From Salvator merianae (Eukaryota; Chordata; Lepidosauria; Squamata; Teiidae), in assembly GCA_003586115.2 (NCBI GenBank), contig QVOM02000034.1, positions 17,343,444 to 17,407,443 on the forward strand: 64,000 nt of DNA, given 5' to 3'. A model generated the notes under the pieces. It had not been told where the DNA came from, did not search any database, and saw nothing but the letters and a program-made list of their open reading frames with translations. Positions 22,575 through 32,972 of this stretch are shown here, one piece after another; within the stretch, counting starts at the first letter, position 1, and every line of letters begins with the position of its first letter. A program made the position numbers and the translations under genes.

Positions 22575-22700
22575 GCTCTAGAAGCAAAAGGTCTCAGATT
22601 CAATCCCCAGCATCTCCCTAGAAGATGAACTACAGTAGAAGATAACAGCAGACTACTTCCACATTGTTGTCAAGAAAACTTCATGGATTACTCAAAGGGC
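22575..22700 (+). mobile_element. tRNA-derived SINE fragment
   Basis: A B-box-like AGATTCAATCCCC is followed by AGCATCTCC. Downstream comes TTGTCAAGAAAACTTCATGGA, a body word also seen in the SINE near 39.1 kb (TGCCAAGAAAACTGCATGG). The A box is degraded. Confidence 0.55.
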
Positions 22701-24260
22701 ATTTTCACCATGAAAGTCAGCAAAGCACAATGGCTCAGATCCAGGTAGGATCTAGGGCAGGATCCACACAGGGAATGCCTTGTCTGCATTGCAGACTGGT
22801 TTTTAAGGAGGCCATGATTCCTGGTAGATCACTGCATCCATATGGTACATAGCGTTGGCACGGGTTCCAGTGAGAAACCGGAACCAGAGTCTCTCTAGCA
22901 GGAGACCACTTTGAAATCCATGGTAGCTCTTCATGTCTGGGCGGGTGGAGCAACAGGCAGATACAAAAATTGTTAATACAGTATGGATATGCAACCCCTG
23001 AAGTCTGCTGTGGTATGATTTGAAGAAATTGGTAGCATATGTTTGCCCAAATGACTAAGGATTTTGCTGAAATATAACCCCTGAATTCCAAAAGATGAGG
23101 CAGATCTTCCATGAGCTACTGCTATATCGAATGCTGTCACTCTAAAAGCATGCCACCTTTCCTCAAAATGAATGATGTCACTGAAATTCTGTCATCTAAT
23201 ATTTGATTCATTAGAAAGTAAAGGATTTCATGCACTAAGCAGTACAACTTCTTTACATCATCCGTAAACTTGAAATTAAGTTTCTGAATGAAAAGGCCAC
23301 ATTTATAAGGGACTCTGTTCTCTCCAACAAGGCTTCCTTTCTGATGGAGCAGCGCGTAAAGAATTGCTGCATTCTGCAACTGCTGTTGATATATGACTAA
23401 CACTTTTGGATCTCTCTGCAAACAGGGACATCCATGGAATTCTTGATGCAGTGAACATGAATCAGCTACCCTCTGTTTGATCTGGACGTTAAAACTTTAA
23501 AGGGTCACCAGAGAAACTAAAGCTCGTTAATATTTGGCTGCGATTGTGCCATAAAGTTAAGAAAGAGTATGGCTAAGGCAAAGGAGAGCAGAACTCCAGT
23601 GCTTTGAGCAGATGAAGAGGAAAGGACATCTCAGCAGAAGCATCTGCCTTATATTTGCGTAGCAGAATGCAGAATAGTAGTATCAGAGGAACAGAACTCC
23701 AGGCCTTCTTTGACTCTGGACCACTCTACTGAATTCCATTTGTTTTAGAAAGGGACAAAAAGGATGAGAAATTCTGTTCAAACATTCTGGGATGCCAAAT
23801 GCTGGCAATACAGACAGAAGTACTGCAATTTAATAGGATAAAAATTAGGGGTGAGTGTGAGGGAGAAATCTGAGTTTGTTCTGGTTTTTTGACACACATC
23901 CCTTCTTCACCATGATTAAAATGGATTCCATTTTTGCATCTCTACCCAAATGAATTCCATCCACCATTAGAAGAAACTGCATCCAGAACTGTCTCTCTCA
24001 GATTGTTACAATCAATCCTTGCATGGGCTGGAGGGGAAGCAGGTAGCAGAACAGTAGAACAGGACAGAAGTGGAGAAAGATGAATAGGCAGTACATAAAT
24101 TCCGAGTATTGAACAACAGTATCCTCAATTTCCAAACTGTTTAGATAGGCTTGGAGACATCATTGGAGACATATGGAATGTTTATGCATATGGACCACAT
24201 ATCCTGCTTCATTTACAGATTGCCTTCAAACACTTTTTTGTTGCTGGAAACCACTGAATA
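22701..24260. other. unrecognised non-coding stretch
   Basis: I see no supported gene, RNA or repeat. Several open frames of about 90-125 codons on the minus strand (22735-23112, 23137-23421) lack any motif I recognise. Confidence 0.35.
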
Positions 24261-25010
24261 AGGACCAACTCCTAGGCTGTCTCCAGACGTCGCTTACTTA
24301 TTCTGCTATTTACCAATTTATCAGATTACTGTTACCGAAATTACAGCGTACTGTACATATGTGTTATTGATGTTTTGCGTTTTAGCTTTTAGCTGCTATG
24401 AGATTGTCATATGGGCAAGACTCTCCCATCCGGTCCCGCACTCACTCAGTAATGATTGGTCCATCTGTATTCCCTCCTGTTAATTATTATTGGCTTGTTG
24501 TGCATCCTCAACACACAAATTCCCACCCCTTAACCCCTGAGTGACTTTATAATTGGAACAGGATTGTTTTTTGTATTTTAAAAATAGCTATAAGATCAAG
24601 ACAAAAGGTAATTTTTGAATGTATCTGTTAAATAAAGAAGGTATAGGGTTTTTTTTCAAATAATGAATTTGTTGTTCTTTCGTCCTATTTATGTTTTTTT
24701 TTTTTTAATTGCACTGAAGGTTGAATTTAGTTTTTCATCTTCTGCTGCTGACATGTTTTGTCTTTCACCCTGGAAACCACTATATTGGCCAAGTTACTTT
24801 CCTAAGCTATGTGTTGGGCAGTTACTTTTTATTTTGATCAAACATTGCTGCATGTTGTGGTAAACAATCTTCTGTGACAAATACTTTACCCCATGAGGGG
24901 TGTGGTGCTGTTTGAGTTTAACTGGACTAATGTGGCTGGCTAATCAAAAATGTCAATTCACCACTAGCACCATGCACTGTACTTCCAGGTACAGCTCACA
25001 TACCAAACTA
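24261..25010. other. unrecognised, with an AATAAA-type poly(A) signal
   Basis: CTGTCTCCAGACGTCGCTTA, followed by TTATTCTGCTATTT (24270-24310), resembles half of the fold-back element at 3.06-3.18 kb. An AATAAA at about 24631, followed by a T-run, could be the 3' end of a retrotransposon, but no coding support was found. Confidence 0.35.
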
Positions 25011-25038
25011 TCATGCAGAACTCTTGCTAGTTCTTGAT

Positions 25039-25232
25039 ACAGTAATCCAGACAGAGCTGTAATTACAGAATAACAAGATATTCTGCTCTGATAGTTCATT
25101 TTACCGGAATAACAATAAGCCAATAAATCAGGTCTATATCCTGGAACTCTATCAGGAGCACTGTGATCATGTCTGGCAAATCAGATAGAATTATGAAATA
25201 ACTTTGGGTTTTTGAACTTGTCTGGATGCAGC
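25039..25232. mobile_element. non-autonomous DNA transposon, family I
   Basis: In reverse it begins GGGCTGCATCCAGACAAG and aligns over most of its length with 42215-42410. Shared words include TTTCATAATT, CTGATTTGCCAGA, ATGATCA, CCTGGAATATAGACC-like and GGTAAAATKAACTAT. The opposite end has ATCCAGACAGAGCTG, giving a short inverted terminal motif (ATCCAGACA). The exact ends are approximate. Confidence 0.65.
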
Positions 25233-25269
25233 CCTAGTTAACTACAAGGACATCTCTATGAGAAACTCT

Positions 25270-25405
25270 ATGTAGTTTTCTTGGTAGAGACATAAATGTG
25301 ATTTACCTTTACCTACTTCTGGATAGAAGCTGAGATTTGAACCTACAACTCCCTGGTTTTCAGGCAGTTTGCTCTATCCCTGAACTACAACCACATAGCC
25401 ATGCT
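25270..25405 (-). mobile_element. tRNA-derived SINE, reverse strand, degraded
   Basis: Read in reverse, GGTTGTAGTTCAGGGATAGA is an A-box-type head, and GTAGGTTCAAATCTCAG is the B box about 40 bases on. The body runs toward 25275. The tRNA-like part is too diverged to be a functional tRNA gene. Confidence 0.65.
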
Positions 25406-25436
25406 TTTTAGGCATGTATAAAACACCATCTGAAAT

Positions 25437-25872
25437 GTGAGCATTTTTGCATTCACTATGTCAGAACAGGATAATTATCCTGTTCTAACGTGGTATTGAC
25501 CACACAGCACGGACACTGTCCGCACTGCATGGTCCTAGTACCTTACCTGATGCTTACCACGGCAGCAGCTGGGAAGCATCAGGCCATTGCCATGGTGACC
25601 GCTAGGGCTGTGCAGCATGCAGGCACACACAGATGCAAGCGCCTGATTGCGACAGCCCGGCTGCCGCACTGCAGGGTAAGTGCAAATGCTCTTTACCGGG
25701 AGCTGACTATCAGCTCCCAGTAAAGGTTTGAAGCACAAATTTGTACTGTATACTGAAGAGTGATCAGAAGCAGCATTATGCTGCTCCCAGTTGCTCGGGT
25801 CTCTGCCACGTGCAGACACACTTTGATAGCAAGCGTCCTTGATGTTTGCTAGCAACAAGTGCAAATCAGCCC
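25437..25872. mobile_element. non-autonomous DNA transposon, family D (436 bp)
   Basis: The right end AAGTGCAAATCAGCCC is the inverted counterpart of the decayed left end GTGAGCATTTTTGCATT. Both ends are flanked by AAT (25434-25436 and 25873-25875). A perfect 24-bp palindrome, AGAACAGGATAATTATCCTG then TTCT (25463-25486), lies near the left end. The element aligns with 32973-33398 throughout, for example AGTGATCAGRAGCAGC, TGCTCCCA, and CTAGCAA near the right end. A second hairpin (TTTACCGGGAGCTGA against TCAGCTCCCAGTAAA) is at about 25692-25726. It is non-coding. Confidence 0.78.
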
Positions 25873-25875
25873 AAT

Positions 25876-26177
25876 GTTTCCTCTACTCTACTTGAGGTCT
25901 GGGTTTGCTGTGTGAAACATGCTCCTAGGAGCAAGGTAAGAACATACTTTAGCTCACCTTATTCCTGTGCTGCCCTTCCTGTCTTCTCAGTTCCTGAAGG
26001 GGAGAGCTCATGATCATGTCATGCCATGCTATGACATTGTGTAGCAACATGTGATTTTAGGCCTGCTAGGACTTCCTTGGCCCCTGCCGATCCTCTAGAG
26101 GACAAATCTGTCCCCTCTCATTGTTAAACTTTTAACCCCCATACCTTTCCCCACAAGTGTGAAGTCTGAGCCCTGTT
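25876..26177. other. unrecognised stretch between two DNA transposons
   Basis: No gene or named repeat is recognised in these 300 bases. Confidence 0.4.
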
Positions 26178-26180
26178 ATA

Positions 26181-26587
26181 GGGCTTTTCTGTACTTCTCT
26201 GTAATGAGGAATAGGATGCCTCATGGGCCGCTTCAGGGCCTCTTCTGACCACTGGTTTGCTCCATCTGCAGAGGACAGAGTGTGATTCAGACCAGAAGAT
26301 CCCTGATCTTGATTGCCAGTAGACCTCAGTGTTGAGGCCTACCAGCATACTAGCAGGGCCTAATCTGGAACATGGAAGCATACAGAAGGTGAATGTCTCC
26401 ATGTTCTGGTTATAGTGGGAGCCATTTCAGCAATGCATCTTATTGCACTTCCAAAATAGATCCTCCAGGGGCTCTGAGGCTAAGAACATTCATTCCTAGC
26501 CCTCAGAGCCCTCAGAGGTCTTGGTATGATCCAGACAAGAGAGCATCAATGGGCCCAGATAATGGCAAGGTAAGTGCAAAAAGACCC
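26181..26587. mobile_element. non-autonomous DNA transposon, family F (407 bp)
   Basis: The left end is GGGCTTTTCTGTACTTCTCT and the reverse complement of the right end is GGGTCTTTTTGCACTTACCT. ATA flanks both sides (26178-26180 and 26588-26590). The interior shares with 1856-2314 the words GCCATTT, CATCTTATTG, CTCCAGGGGCTC and AAGAACATT. No transposase is visible. Confidence 0.75.
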
Positions 26588-26640
26588 ATAGTTTGACATG
26601 AGGGAACAAGTGCAATCAAATTTTTTTTTACAGAAGCTGT

Positions 26641-26692
26641 GTGTGTGAGAGAGAGAGGGAGAGAGAGAGGAAGAGGGAGGGAGGGAGGGAGG
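26641..26692. repeat. purine-rich (GA)n/(GGGA)n microsatellite
   Basis: This is a GT start, then GA repeats grading into GGGA repeats. Confidence 0.92.
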
Positions 26693-26945
26693 CACTTGTG
26701 ACCATGAGATGATTTATTTTCTTCATATGTTAATTCCTAAGAGACAGATAAGTTAACGAAACCAAGCGGAAAGACAAGTAGGGGAATGGATGCCTTGGAG
26801 CATAATGGTTTTAATTTAAAAAAAGCACTTATGTGGTGGGAGTGCCCTATAATTCATCAATTCTGGAAAGAAACATTACAAGAAATTTCATCTATGTTAC
26901 CTCTGCATGAAGACTGGTGCCCAGAAGTTTGTTTACGGAGACTCT

Positions 26946-27087
26946 GGGCCTTTCTGCACTTTCTACCTTAGAATGGGATTATTATAGTCCAGCTGCTCCT
27001 GGTACAGCTGTGAAGCACTCCACAGCTATACCAGGAGCAGCTGAACTATAATTATCCCATTCTAAGGTAGAAAGTGCAGAAAGGCCC
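26946..27087. mobile_element. family C fold-back element (142 bp), near-perfect palindrome
   Basis: Two 67-base arms (26946-27012 and 27021-27087) flank an 8-base loop. I count three mismatches between the arms; the outer 29 bases match perfectly. The terminus is GGGCCTTTCTGCACTTTC, and TCT flanks both sides (26943-26945 and 27088-27090). The near identity of the arms suggests a fairly recent insertion or strong hairpin gene conversion. It sits inside the L1 fragment. Confidence 0.88.
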
Positions 27088-27139
27088 TCTATCGTAAACT
27101 GAACTTAACTCAATCTAGCATGCAACTCTTGGATATATT

Positions 27140-27668
27140 GGGCCTGTTTGCACTTAGCGAGTGGTACATTTCAGGACACTAGCTAGAACGCAGGATCTGC
27201 ATTTGTGAACAGCCCCAGCTGACCCGAAAGCTACCAAAGTCCACTTGATGCTTACCTGAATCCAACCAGCTGGGGTCAACTAAATTGCAATCTCCAACCT
27301 GACCTGCGTGATCAGATGAGGATCAGGGAAAGTGCGTTCATGCCATTTCCAGGTTCAAAATGGTGGCGGAGCGGGGCCTGCAGGCGCAGTCTGCTGGTCT
27401 GCACCCCAGTTCAGACCTTGGGGTCCAGACCCTGGTGGCCTTTTTGGACACAGGTTCAAACACAGACCCTCTGGATTCAAACACAGACCCTCTGGGTTCA
27501 AACACAGCAACTGAAATAGTGCGCTTCCATTCGCACTGCATCCAGCACTGGTCGGCTTGTGGAGTGTTCTAGCACTGATAGGTGCAAAGACCCCTCTCCA
27601 TAGCCAAACCCAACTGGCCCGAACTGTGCTAGTTAGACCATTATACTGCCGTAAGTGCAAACAGGCCC
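27140..27668. mobile_element. non-autonomous DNA transposon, family H (529 bp)
   Basis: It has perfect 17-bp terminal inverted repeats, GGGCCTGTTTGCACTTA (27140-27156) and its complement (27652-27668). ATT flanks both ends (27137-27139 and 27669-27671). It interrupts the same L1 fragment 52 bp after the family C insertion. The interior is GC-richer and contains a short tandem repeat. No open frame with transposase features is seen. Confidence 0.88.
27453..27508. repeat. short tandem repeat inside family H element
   Basis: TTCAAACACAGACCCTCTGG recurs about 2.7 times: two full units, then TTCAAACACAG. A tandem repeat inside a MITE is usually a private change of that copy. Confidence 0.85.
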
Positions 27669-28191
27669 ATTATCACTTACAATAAAATAACTTATAGCAG
27701 CAAACTGGAAAAGGAACATTCCTTCCACAATACAAAACTGGTATGCTTCGCTTTGGTCAACTGCTATCACAGCACAGACGAGAAAAGTGCTCGGTCAAGA
27801 GTCAGAACTTGCCTTCTATTCAGTATGGCACACGTTCTTTGACTTTGCTCCACATAGATCGGACTTTGTGGTTCCAAACCACAATCCACTCAAACATGGC
27901 TAGGAAATAAGAGTATTAGTTAATAGCCATTCTTAGGCACTTTGTATTCTGTTGTATTTTTCTGTTATTTTGTATATTTATATAGTATATTTATTTTCAT
28001 GTTGTTTGCTACATATATAAAGAAAATAAAGCTATATATTTGCTGGTGGACAAATAGTGCTTGTTGGGGTAGGGACAGTGCATCCACATCTTTAAATGAT
28101 CAATGAAAGTTACATAACCAAAAAAATGGAAATGAAAAGGGCTGACATTCTGCCCTTGGGTGAGCAAGGTAAGAAAAGGAATAGAGTTATA

Positions 28192-28290
28192 GGCCCTTTC
28201 TGCACTGGGCCTTATTCTGGATTACATCCCGGAATAGGGACCTGCCATCTGCATGCTAGTGCAGACTATGGCAGGCTACAGGTGTGCCCT
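28192..28290. mobile_element. truncated family A DNA transposon
   Basis: It begins GGCCCTTTCTGCACTGGGCC, then TTATTCTGGATTACATCC and GGAATAGGGACCTGCCATCT, as in full family A copies. Similarity stops after about 100 bases, and no right terminus is found. Confidence 0.7.
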
Positions 28291-30435
28291 TTCCCCACAT
28301 ATGAAGTTGTACTAGGAACAAATTATGACCTAAAATCAAGTGTGGCTGACCTATAAGGTCAAAACAGGCAACGGGCAGCTGCCGTATACCCACCCACACA
28401 TACATTCATTAGGTCAGGAGCCAAACACGCATACACATATTGTGCACACATATGATCTATTCTCCCTTTCTCCTTTGTGTGTGTTTCAATTCGTGGTTGA
28501 CTAAGGTGTGCCTGTTGCATAATCTATTACGTTCAATGGGGACAATTTGCGGGTGGGTTATAGTGTCTCATCTACCATTAGCTTTACCTTTTCTGAGCCC
28601 AGCTACCACTTTCTTTTAACTGAGGCTTTATCCAGGCTGCCAAGAAATAGGTGGTCAATGTGGAGTGGGTTCTGCCGCAGAGGTGGGAGGCATGTCAATT
28701 ACGTGGCAGGTGCCCCCCAGCTTCCAAGGTCCTCCAGCTGTGACGTTTCCATCGGTGTCAGACCAGAAGGTGCCCCAGACCTCAGCCACCTTTTGGTCTG
28801 GATGGAATTGCCTGGTAATTCTCTTCCTCCCTTCACCAGTACTCTGCCCAGCAGAGGAGAAAGCAAATTTGCCATCATTTCACCGTTGGAGTCATTTATC
28901 CCTTCCTATGGCTAAGGTGAGTCCGAGGGTGGATTCTGCATCTCTACGGTATTCTGTTGGCTAGCTGCTTGTGGGCCCCCTTGACCACTGGGCCCTAGAG
29001 GCACTCAAAGGGAACCCAGTTTTGGCCATGTGGATGCAGTATTGCTTGCCTACCATATCTCCAGCAACCACAGCCTAAAATGATGACTCTGGCTGCCCTT
29101 TGTGCTCCCTGACGAGGATGCGGTGAGTTTCTGGGCGCAGCGTGGACAAAGGTGCATTGCTATTTTCATGGATTCCTGTCATGTGCTTGGATCATCATTC
29201 ATAACGATGGATCTTCTAAACTTGGATAACAATGAAGACTTTGTGCAGTTTTTAATTTGGCTATGCCACAGCTGTTGCTATGGGCAGATGAAATGCTTTC
29301 AGCAGTGCTCACCCTTTATGCTGTTGCCTACGTGATTTATACTTATCCCTCGATCCTCTTGCTTTCAAGGCAGCTCCTGTTAAGGATTTGGCAGTGAAAA
29401 AAAAAAAAAAAAAGTGTCAGAACAAAGCATTCAGTAAAACCAAAGCCTGGAGGAAATATCAGGTGTTAACGTCCAATAAAAGCTGAACATGCCTGAATCA
29501 AAGCTCATTGCAAGATACCTCTTAAACCGTCCAGACAAGAACTGACCTAATGCCGAGGGTTTTTATTACAGTTGCAAGAAACGTACTAATTATAGAACCT
29601 GGACTGCATCATGAACTGACTTGTCAAGTTAACTTAGCATCCCAAGTATCGACAATTACATTGTGAAGGCTTTTCCGTCCTTAAATAACTTAGAACATTT
29701 GGCCACTGAAGCCAGGAGCAACTAAATTTGAAGTGCTGAAAGAAATATGGTGTTAGAAAGAATGTTTTCATTGATGGGGGAGGGTTAGATTCTTCACTCA
29801 ATTACTGACTTGGTTGCTACGCATATATTTCCTCGATTATTATTTTGGTGCATAAATATATACTTTCAAATGTTTTCTTTCATAATGCCAGGTATTTCGC
29901 AACGGTGTAAATCAGATTCAACAGGTTCTCCGTCCCCCCTTGTACACAGTTCAAATATGGAGTTCATTAAATGTGTTAAATTTGACATTGGCAGAAGGGT
30001 GTTGCCAGTGGCTACAGTAATGAAAAGCAAATTGTGCTCAAATTGAAGATTGGATACTGCCACCTCTGGCCATGGTTTTAAAATGACAGCTGTTTCACTT
30101 AAAAGGCCAGGAGGAGTTGTTCATGCTTTTTTAAAAACACATATATTAAGGCCCTAAGAAAGGAGAATAGAGCATGGGTGGTGTGGGCTGGAATATGACA
30201 AGCAAATGCAGTAATTTGCCAGAAGCTCTATAAAAAAAAGCATGAGCAAACTGGGGCTGGTTAAGGGCCATGGGAAATATGGTCAGAAAAAAGGTAGTTA
30301 TATACTGAATGACAGTACTAAAGCAACCCCAAGGTAATTCTAAGTTTCTAAGGGCCCATTCCCCTTCGTGGATCATGCCTACTCAATATTGAAATTGATG
30401 GAGAAGCTCTATACAGGCAGTAAAAACAAGACTAG
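28291..30435. other. unrecognised stretch, poly(A) run at 29397-29413
   Basis: About 28640-28960 is GC-richer and leaves overlapping open frames of roughly 100-120 codons on the plus strand, without domains or clear exon borders. A run of 17 A residues follows GGCAGTGA near 29397. No processed pseudogene could be recognised upstream of it. Nothing else can be named. Confidence 0.35.
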
Positions 30436-30439
30436 GAGC

Positions 30440-30900
30440 TGACTGTGGCTCAGATCCTGTTTCTTATTGCAAACTTCAGGCTTAAATTGAAGAGAGTAGG
30501 GAAAACCACTAGACCATACAGGTATGCCCTAAATAATATCCCTTACAAATATGCAATGGAAGTGATGAACAGATTGAAGGGATTAAATCTGGTAGATAGA
30601 GTGCAAAGTGAGCAAATCACTCAATACTAAAAGAAATCAACCCTGACTGCTCACTGGAAGGACTAATACTGAAACAGAAACTCATACTTTGGCCACATGA
30701 TGAGAAGACACGACTCATTAGAAAGACCCTGATGCTGGAAAAGATTGAAGGCAAAAGGAGCAGAGGATGGCAGAGAATGAGATGGTTAGATAATGTTATG
30801 GAGGCAATGAACACGAGCTTTGGCAGACCAGAGACAATAATAAAAACAGGACCATGGGGTCAGAAAGAGTCACAAAGAGTCAGACATGACTAACAACTAA
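30440..30900 (+). mobile_element. RTE/BovB LINE, internally deleted
   Basis: The first part encodes ANFRLKLKRVGKTTRPYRYA and a LKGLNLVDRV segment, the end of the BovB endonuclease region. After about 30620 the sequence jumps to the C-terminus: EINPDCSLEGL, LMLEKIEGKRSRGWQRMRWL and VMEAMNTS. The 3' end is the BovB hallmark GTCACAAAGAGTCAGACATG followed by ACTAAC and a short AAC tail. The reverse transcriptase palm domain is missing, so the copy is dead. BovB is common in squamates and is the classic horizontally transferred LINE shared with ruminants. Confidence 0.88.
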
Positions 30901-31114
30901 ACAACAACAAAGGCTCATTCCTTTGCTTGCATACAATACAGTTTAGACAGCAACTGCACCGCTACATTTCAATCTGCATGTGAAATGCAGATCCAGAGAA
31001 AATGAATGGTTCATTGGTTCCCATAGGATTCAGGTCTTACAAGCTTTGTGCTTAATCTACTTTGTTCTTCAAATGGAGCAATCACCTGCATGATGTCAGG
31101 AAAATTAAATAAAA

Positions 31115-31700
31115 CTATCAGTGTTTTCCATGCAGCGTCTTTTAACACTGCAGCTCGGTCACAGTAATCCACTCTTTACTAAATTCCAGACCGACAATTT
31201 TAATGTACACCATGTGGGTTCACTTTTGGAAACTGAAACTAGTACAGAATGCAGCAGCAAAGCATCTGAATGGTGTTTCCAATCAGACATATATTGCATA
31301 CATCTAAACAAACTTCTTGGCTTATACCAAGGCAATTCAGGATGGTGACACTGACACATAATAATTGGATTCCAACATCTTTAAAGAAATCACCTGTGTG
31401 TGAAAGGCCCTGCTGGTTAATTCTGCCTTCCTCTGTAGTCGTGATAGCACACAACAGGGCCTTCTGAGGGCTAGCTCCTCAATTGTGTAATGACTTTATC
31501 ACTGTCATCATTACCACCTTTTGCTGCGGGTTTAAGATTCATCTTTTCAACATTTAAACTCCTCTTCAATGGTGTTCTTCTGAACGTTCAATTTCACTTT
31601 TACTGCTTTCAACTGGTTCCTGTCGAGTTTTAAATGTTTATTACGTTTTATGGGAAGCTATTTATTATTTTACTCAGTTTTTTACTGTGCTACCCACTCT
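31115..31700 (+). mobile_element. L2-like LINE 3' end
   Basis: Decayed sense sequence includes GTAATCCACTCTTTACTAAA and GAAACTAGTACAGAATGCAG then CAGCAAAGC, matching the L2 stretch VIHALVTSRLDY...KLQLVQNAAARLL seen in better shape at 45.7 kb. The 3' UTR continues to a TTTACTGTGCTACCCACTCT word near 31690. Frames are broken throughout. Confidence 0.65.
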
Positions 31701-31794
31701 GGAATAGGGATGCCATATGGAATCCCGGCCAGGTTTTCCTTATCTTTTAATGTTTTTGAAAGGAAATTTTGGCAGGTGCTGTCCTCATGACAAA

Positions 31795-31985
31795 TTTGTT
31801 GTTGTTGTTAGATGTTGTTGAGTCAAAGTCAATTCCTAGCAATGACATGAACACATCCACACATTTCTTGGCAGATATAAAAATGGTTTGCCATTGCCTA
31901 CTTCCAAGGAGAGGCTAGAGATTGAACCTGTGACATTCTGCTTTCCAGGTGGTTGTTCTCTCACTATGAGCTACAGCCATTCTCA
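31795..31985 (-). mobile_element. tRNA-derived SINE, reverse strand
   Basis: A GTT microsatellite at the left is the reverse of the 3' tail. Read in reverse, GGCTGTAGCTCATAGTGAGA is the A-box head and CACAGGTTCAATCTC the B box. A body word, TTGCCATTGCCTACTTCCA on the plus strand, is typical of reptile SINEs. Both promoter boxes are mutated. Confidence 0.7.
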
Positions 31986-31989
31986 CATT

Positions 31990-32765
31990 ACAAGGTACAC
32001 CTGCTAAAATTCCCTCTTCTACCCAGCTGTAGGAACCCTGATAGCATTCCATAGGTAACCCTACCTGAAACTATTTGGTAAATGGCAATTTAAAAGTCCA
32101 ATCAAGCAACCATTAAATAAGCTTTATGAAATGTTGCAGAGACATATAATTTATACTTCTTTGCAATATATAATCGTAATGGGCCTAGGGCCTAGCTTAA
32201 GATACTGGATGTATTCTATTACTGATATTCTAGGCACTAGACTGAGAGTGCAGCTACACACAAGTTTTACTATGCACTAAATCAGAATCAACTGTAGTGA
32301 AATCACAACAAAATATGAGTTTGTATGTCAAATGTGCAATATTTTCAAATGTCCACATTTTTTGCAAAGTGCTTTTTTTCCAGCATTCCAAGTGCTAGAA
32401 TTTTTTGAGGTGTGCCCATACTTTAAACTTACAGAGGCCCAGATGAGGGCATTCCAATGAGGCCAAAAGGACATTGGTTCTCTCCTAAAGGTGAAAAATT
32501 AGGCAGTCATTTATGATGCTGTGGGTACTCCAGCCCTTCAGAGATCTGTGAGAAGGCAACCAGCTAAAGCTCTGTGTATCGAAGAGCTGATGTGAAAAAT
32601 TAGAAAGCTGCAGTCACTCCAACAACTGGCTTAAGCAAAACGAGCACAAGGTGGCTGCTGAAGGAAATAGATTCAGACAGACAGCTGGCAGTCATTAGTG
32701 CTGTGAAGCCCCAGCAAAGGGATCCAAACTGAATAAACCTTTTTTTTCTGTTGTACTATTAGCAG
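31990..32765. other. unrecognised non-coding stretch
   Basis: Nothing can be supported here. Confidence 0.4.
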
Positions 32766-32895
32766 GTTGCACAGGAGTGCACTTCTGCATTCATTTCAGA
32801 CCCATCAATTTCCAGTTTTGCACAGGAATGCACTTTTGCATTCATTTTAGGCTTGATATTTTACTGTTCTATGCAGGAATGCACTTGAGCATTGA
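32766..32895. repeat. 51-bp tandem repeat, about 2.5 units
   Basis: The words TTGCACAGGARTGCACTT and TGCATTCATTT recur. The GCACTT landmark occurs at 32779, 32830 and 32881, an exact 51-base period. The third unit is diverged upstream (CTATGCAGGAATGCACTT) and breaks off after GAGCATTG. Confidence 0.85.
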
Positions 32896-32972
32896 AATAG
32901 TGGAAGAGAGATGATGGGAGGGTAGAGTTTCAAACAGGTTGTAGTGGAGTGAAGCACCTGTCCTGAGAACAT

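Larger units (their letters stand above)
26790..28035 (+). mobile_element. L1-clade LINE 3' end, split by two DNA transposons
   Basis: Three pieces remain: about 26790-26945, 27088-27139 and 27669-28035. The first encodes LMWWECPIIHQFWKETLQEI, the cysteine-containing WWEC motif of the L1 ORF2 C-terminus. The third encodes LIAANWKRNIPSTIQNWYAS and later FYSVWHTFFDF, matching the usual LI-A-(K/N)-W...IP-(T/S)-IQ-WY...W-F order of the L1 end. An AATAAA-like signal near 28025 may be its 3' end. Premature stops are present. The two gaps coincide exactly with DNA transposons that carry target duplications. Confidence 0.75.

Noticed and set aside
28540..28970. GC-richer frames as an exon
   Set aside because: No clear acceptor and donor pair in a consistent frame and no recognisable protein; more likely unassigned transposon sequence.
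29397..29413. Poly(A) run as the end of a processed pseudogene
   Set aside because: No AATAAA directly upstream, no recognisable coding sequence before it and no flanking duplication.
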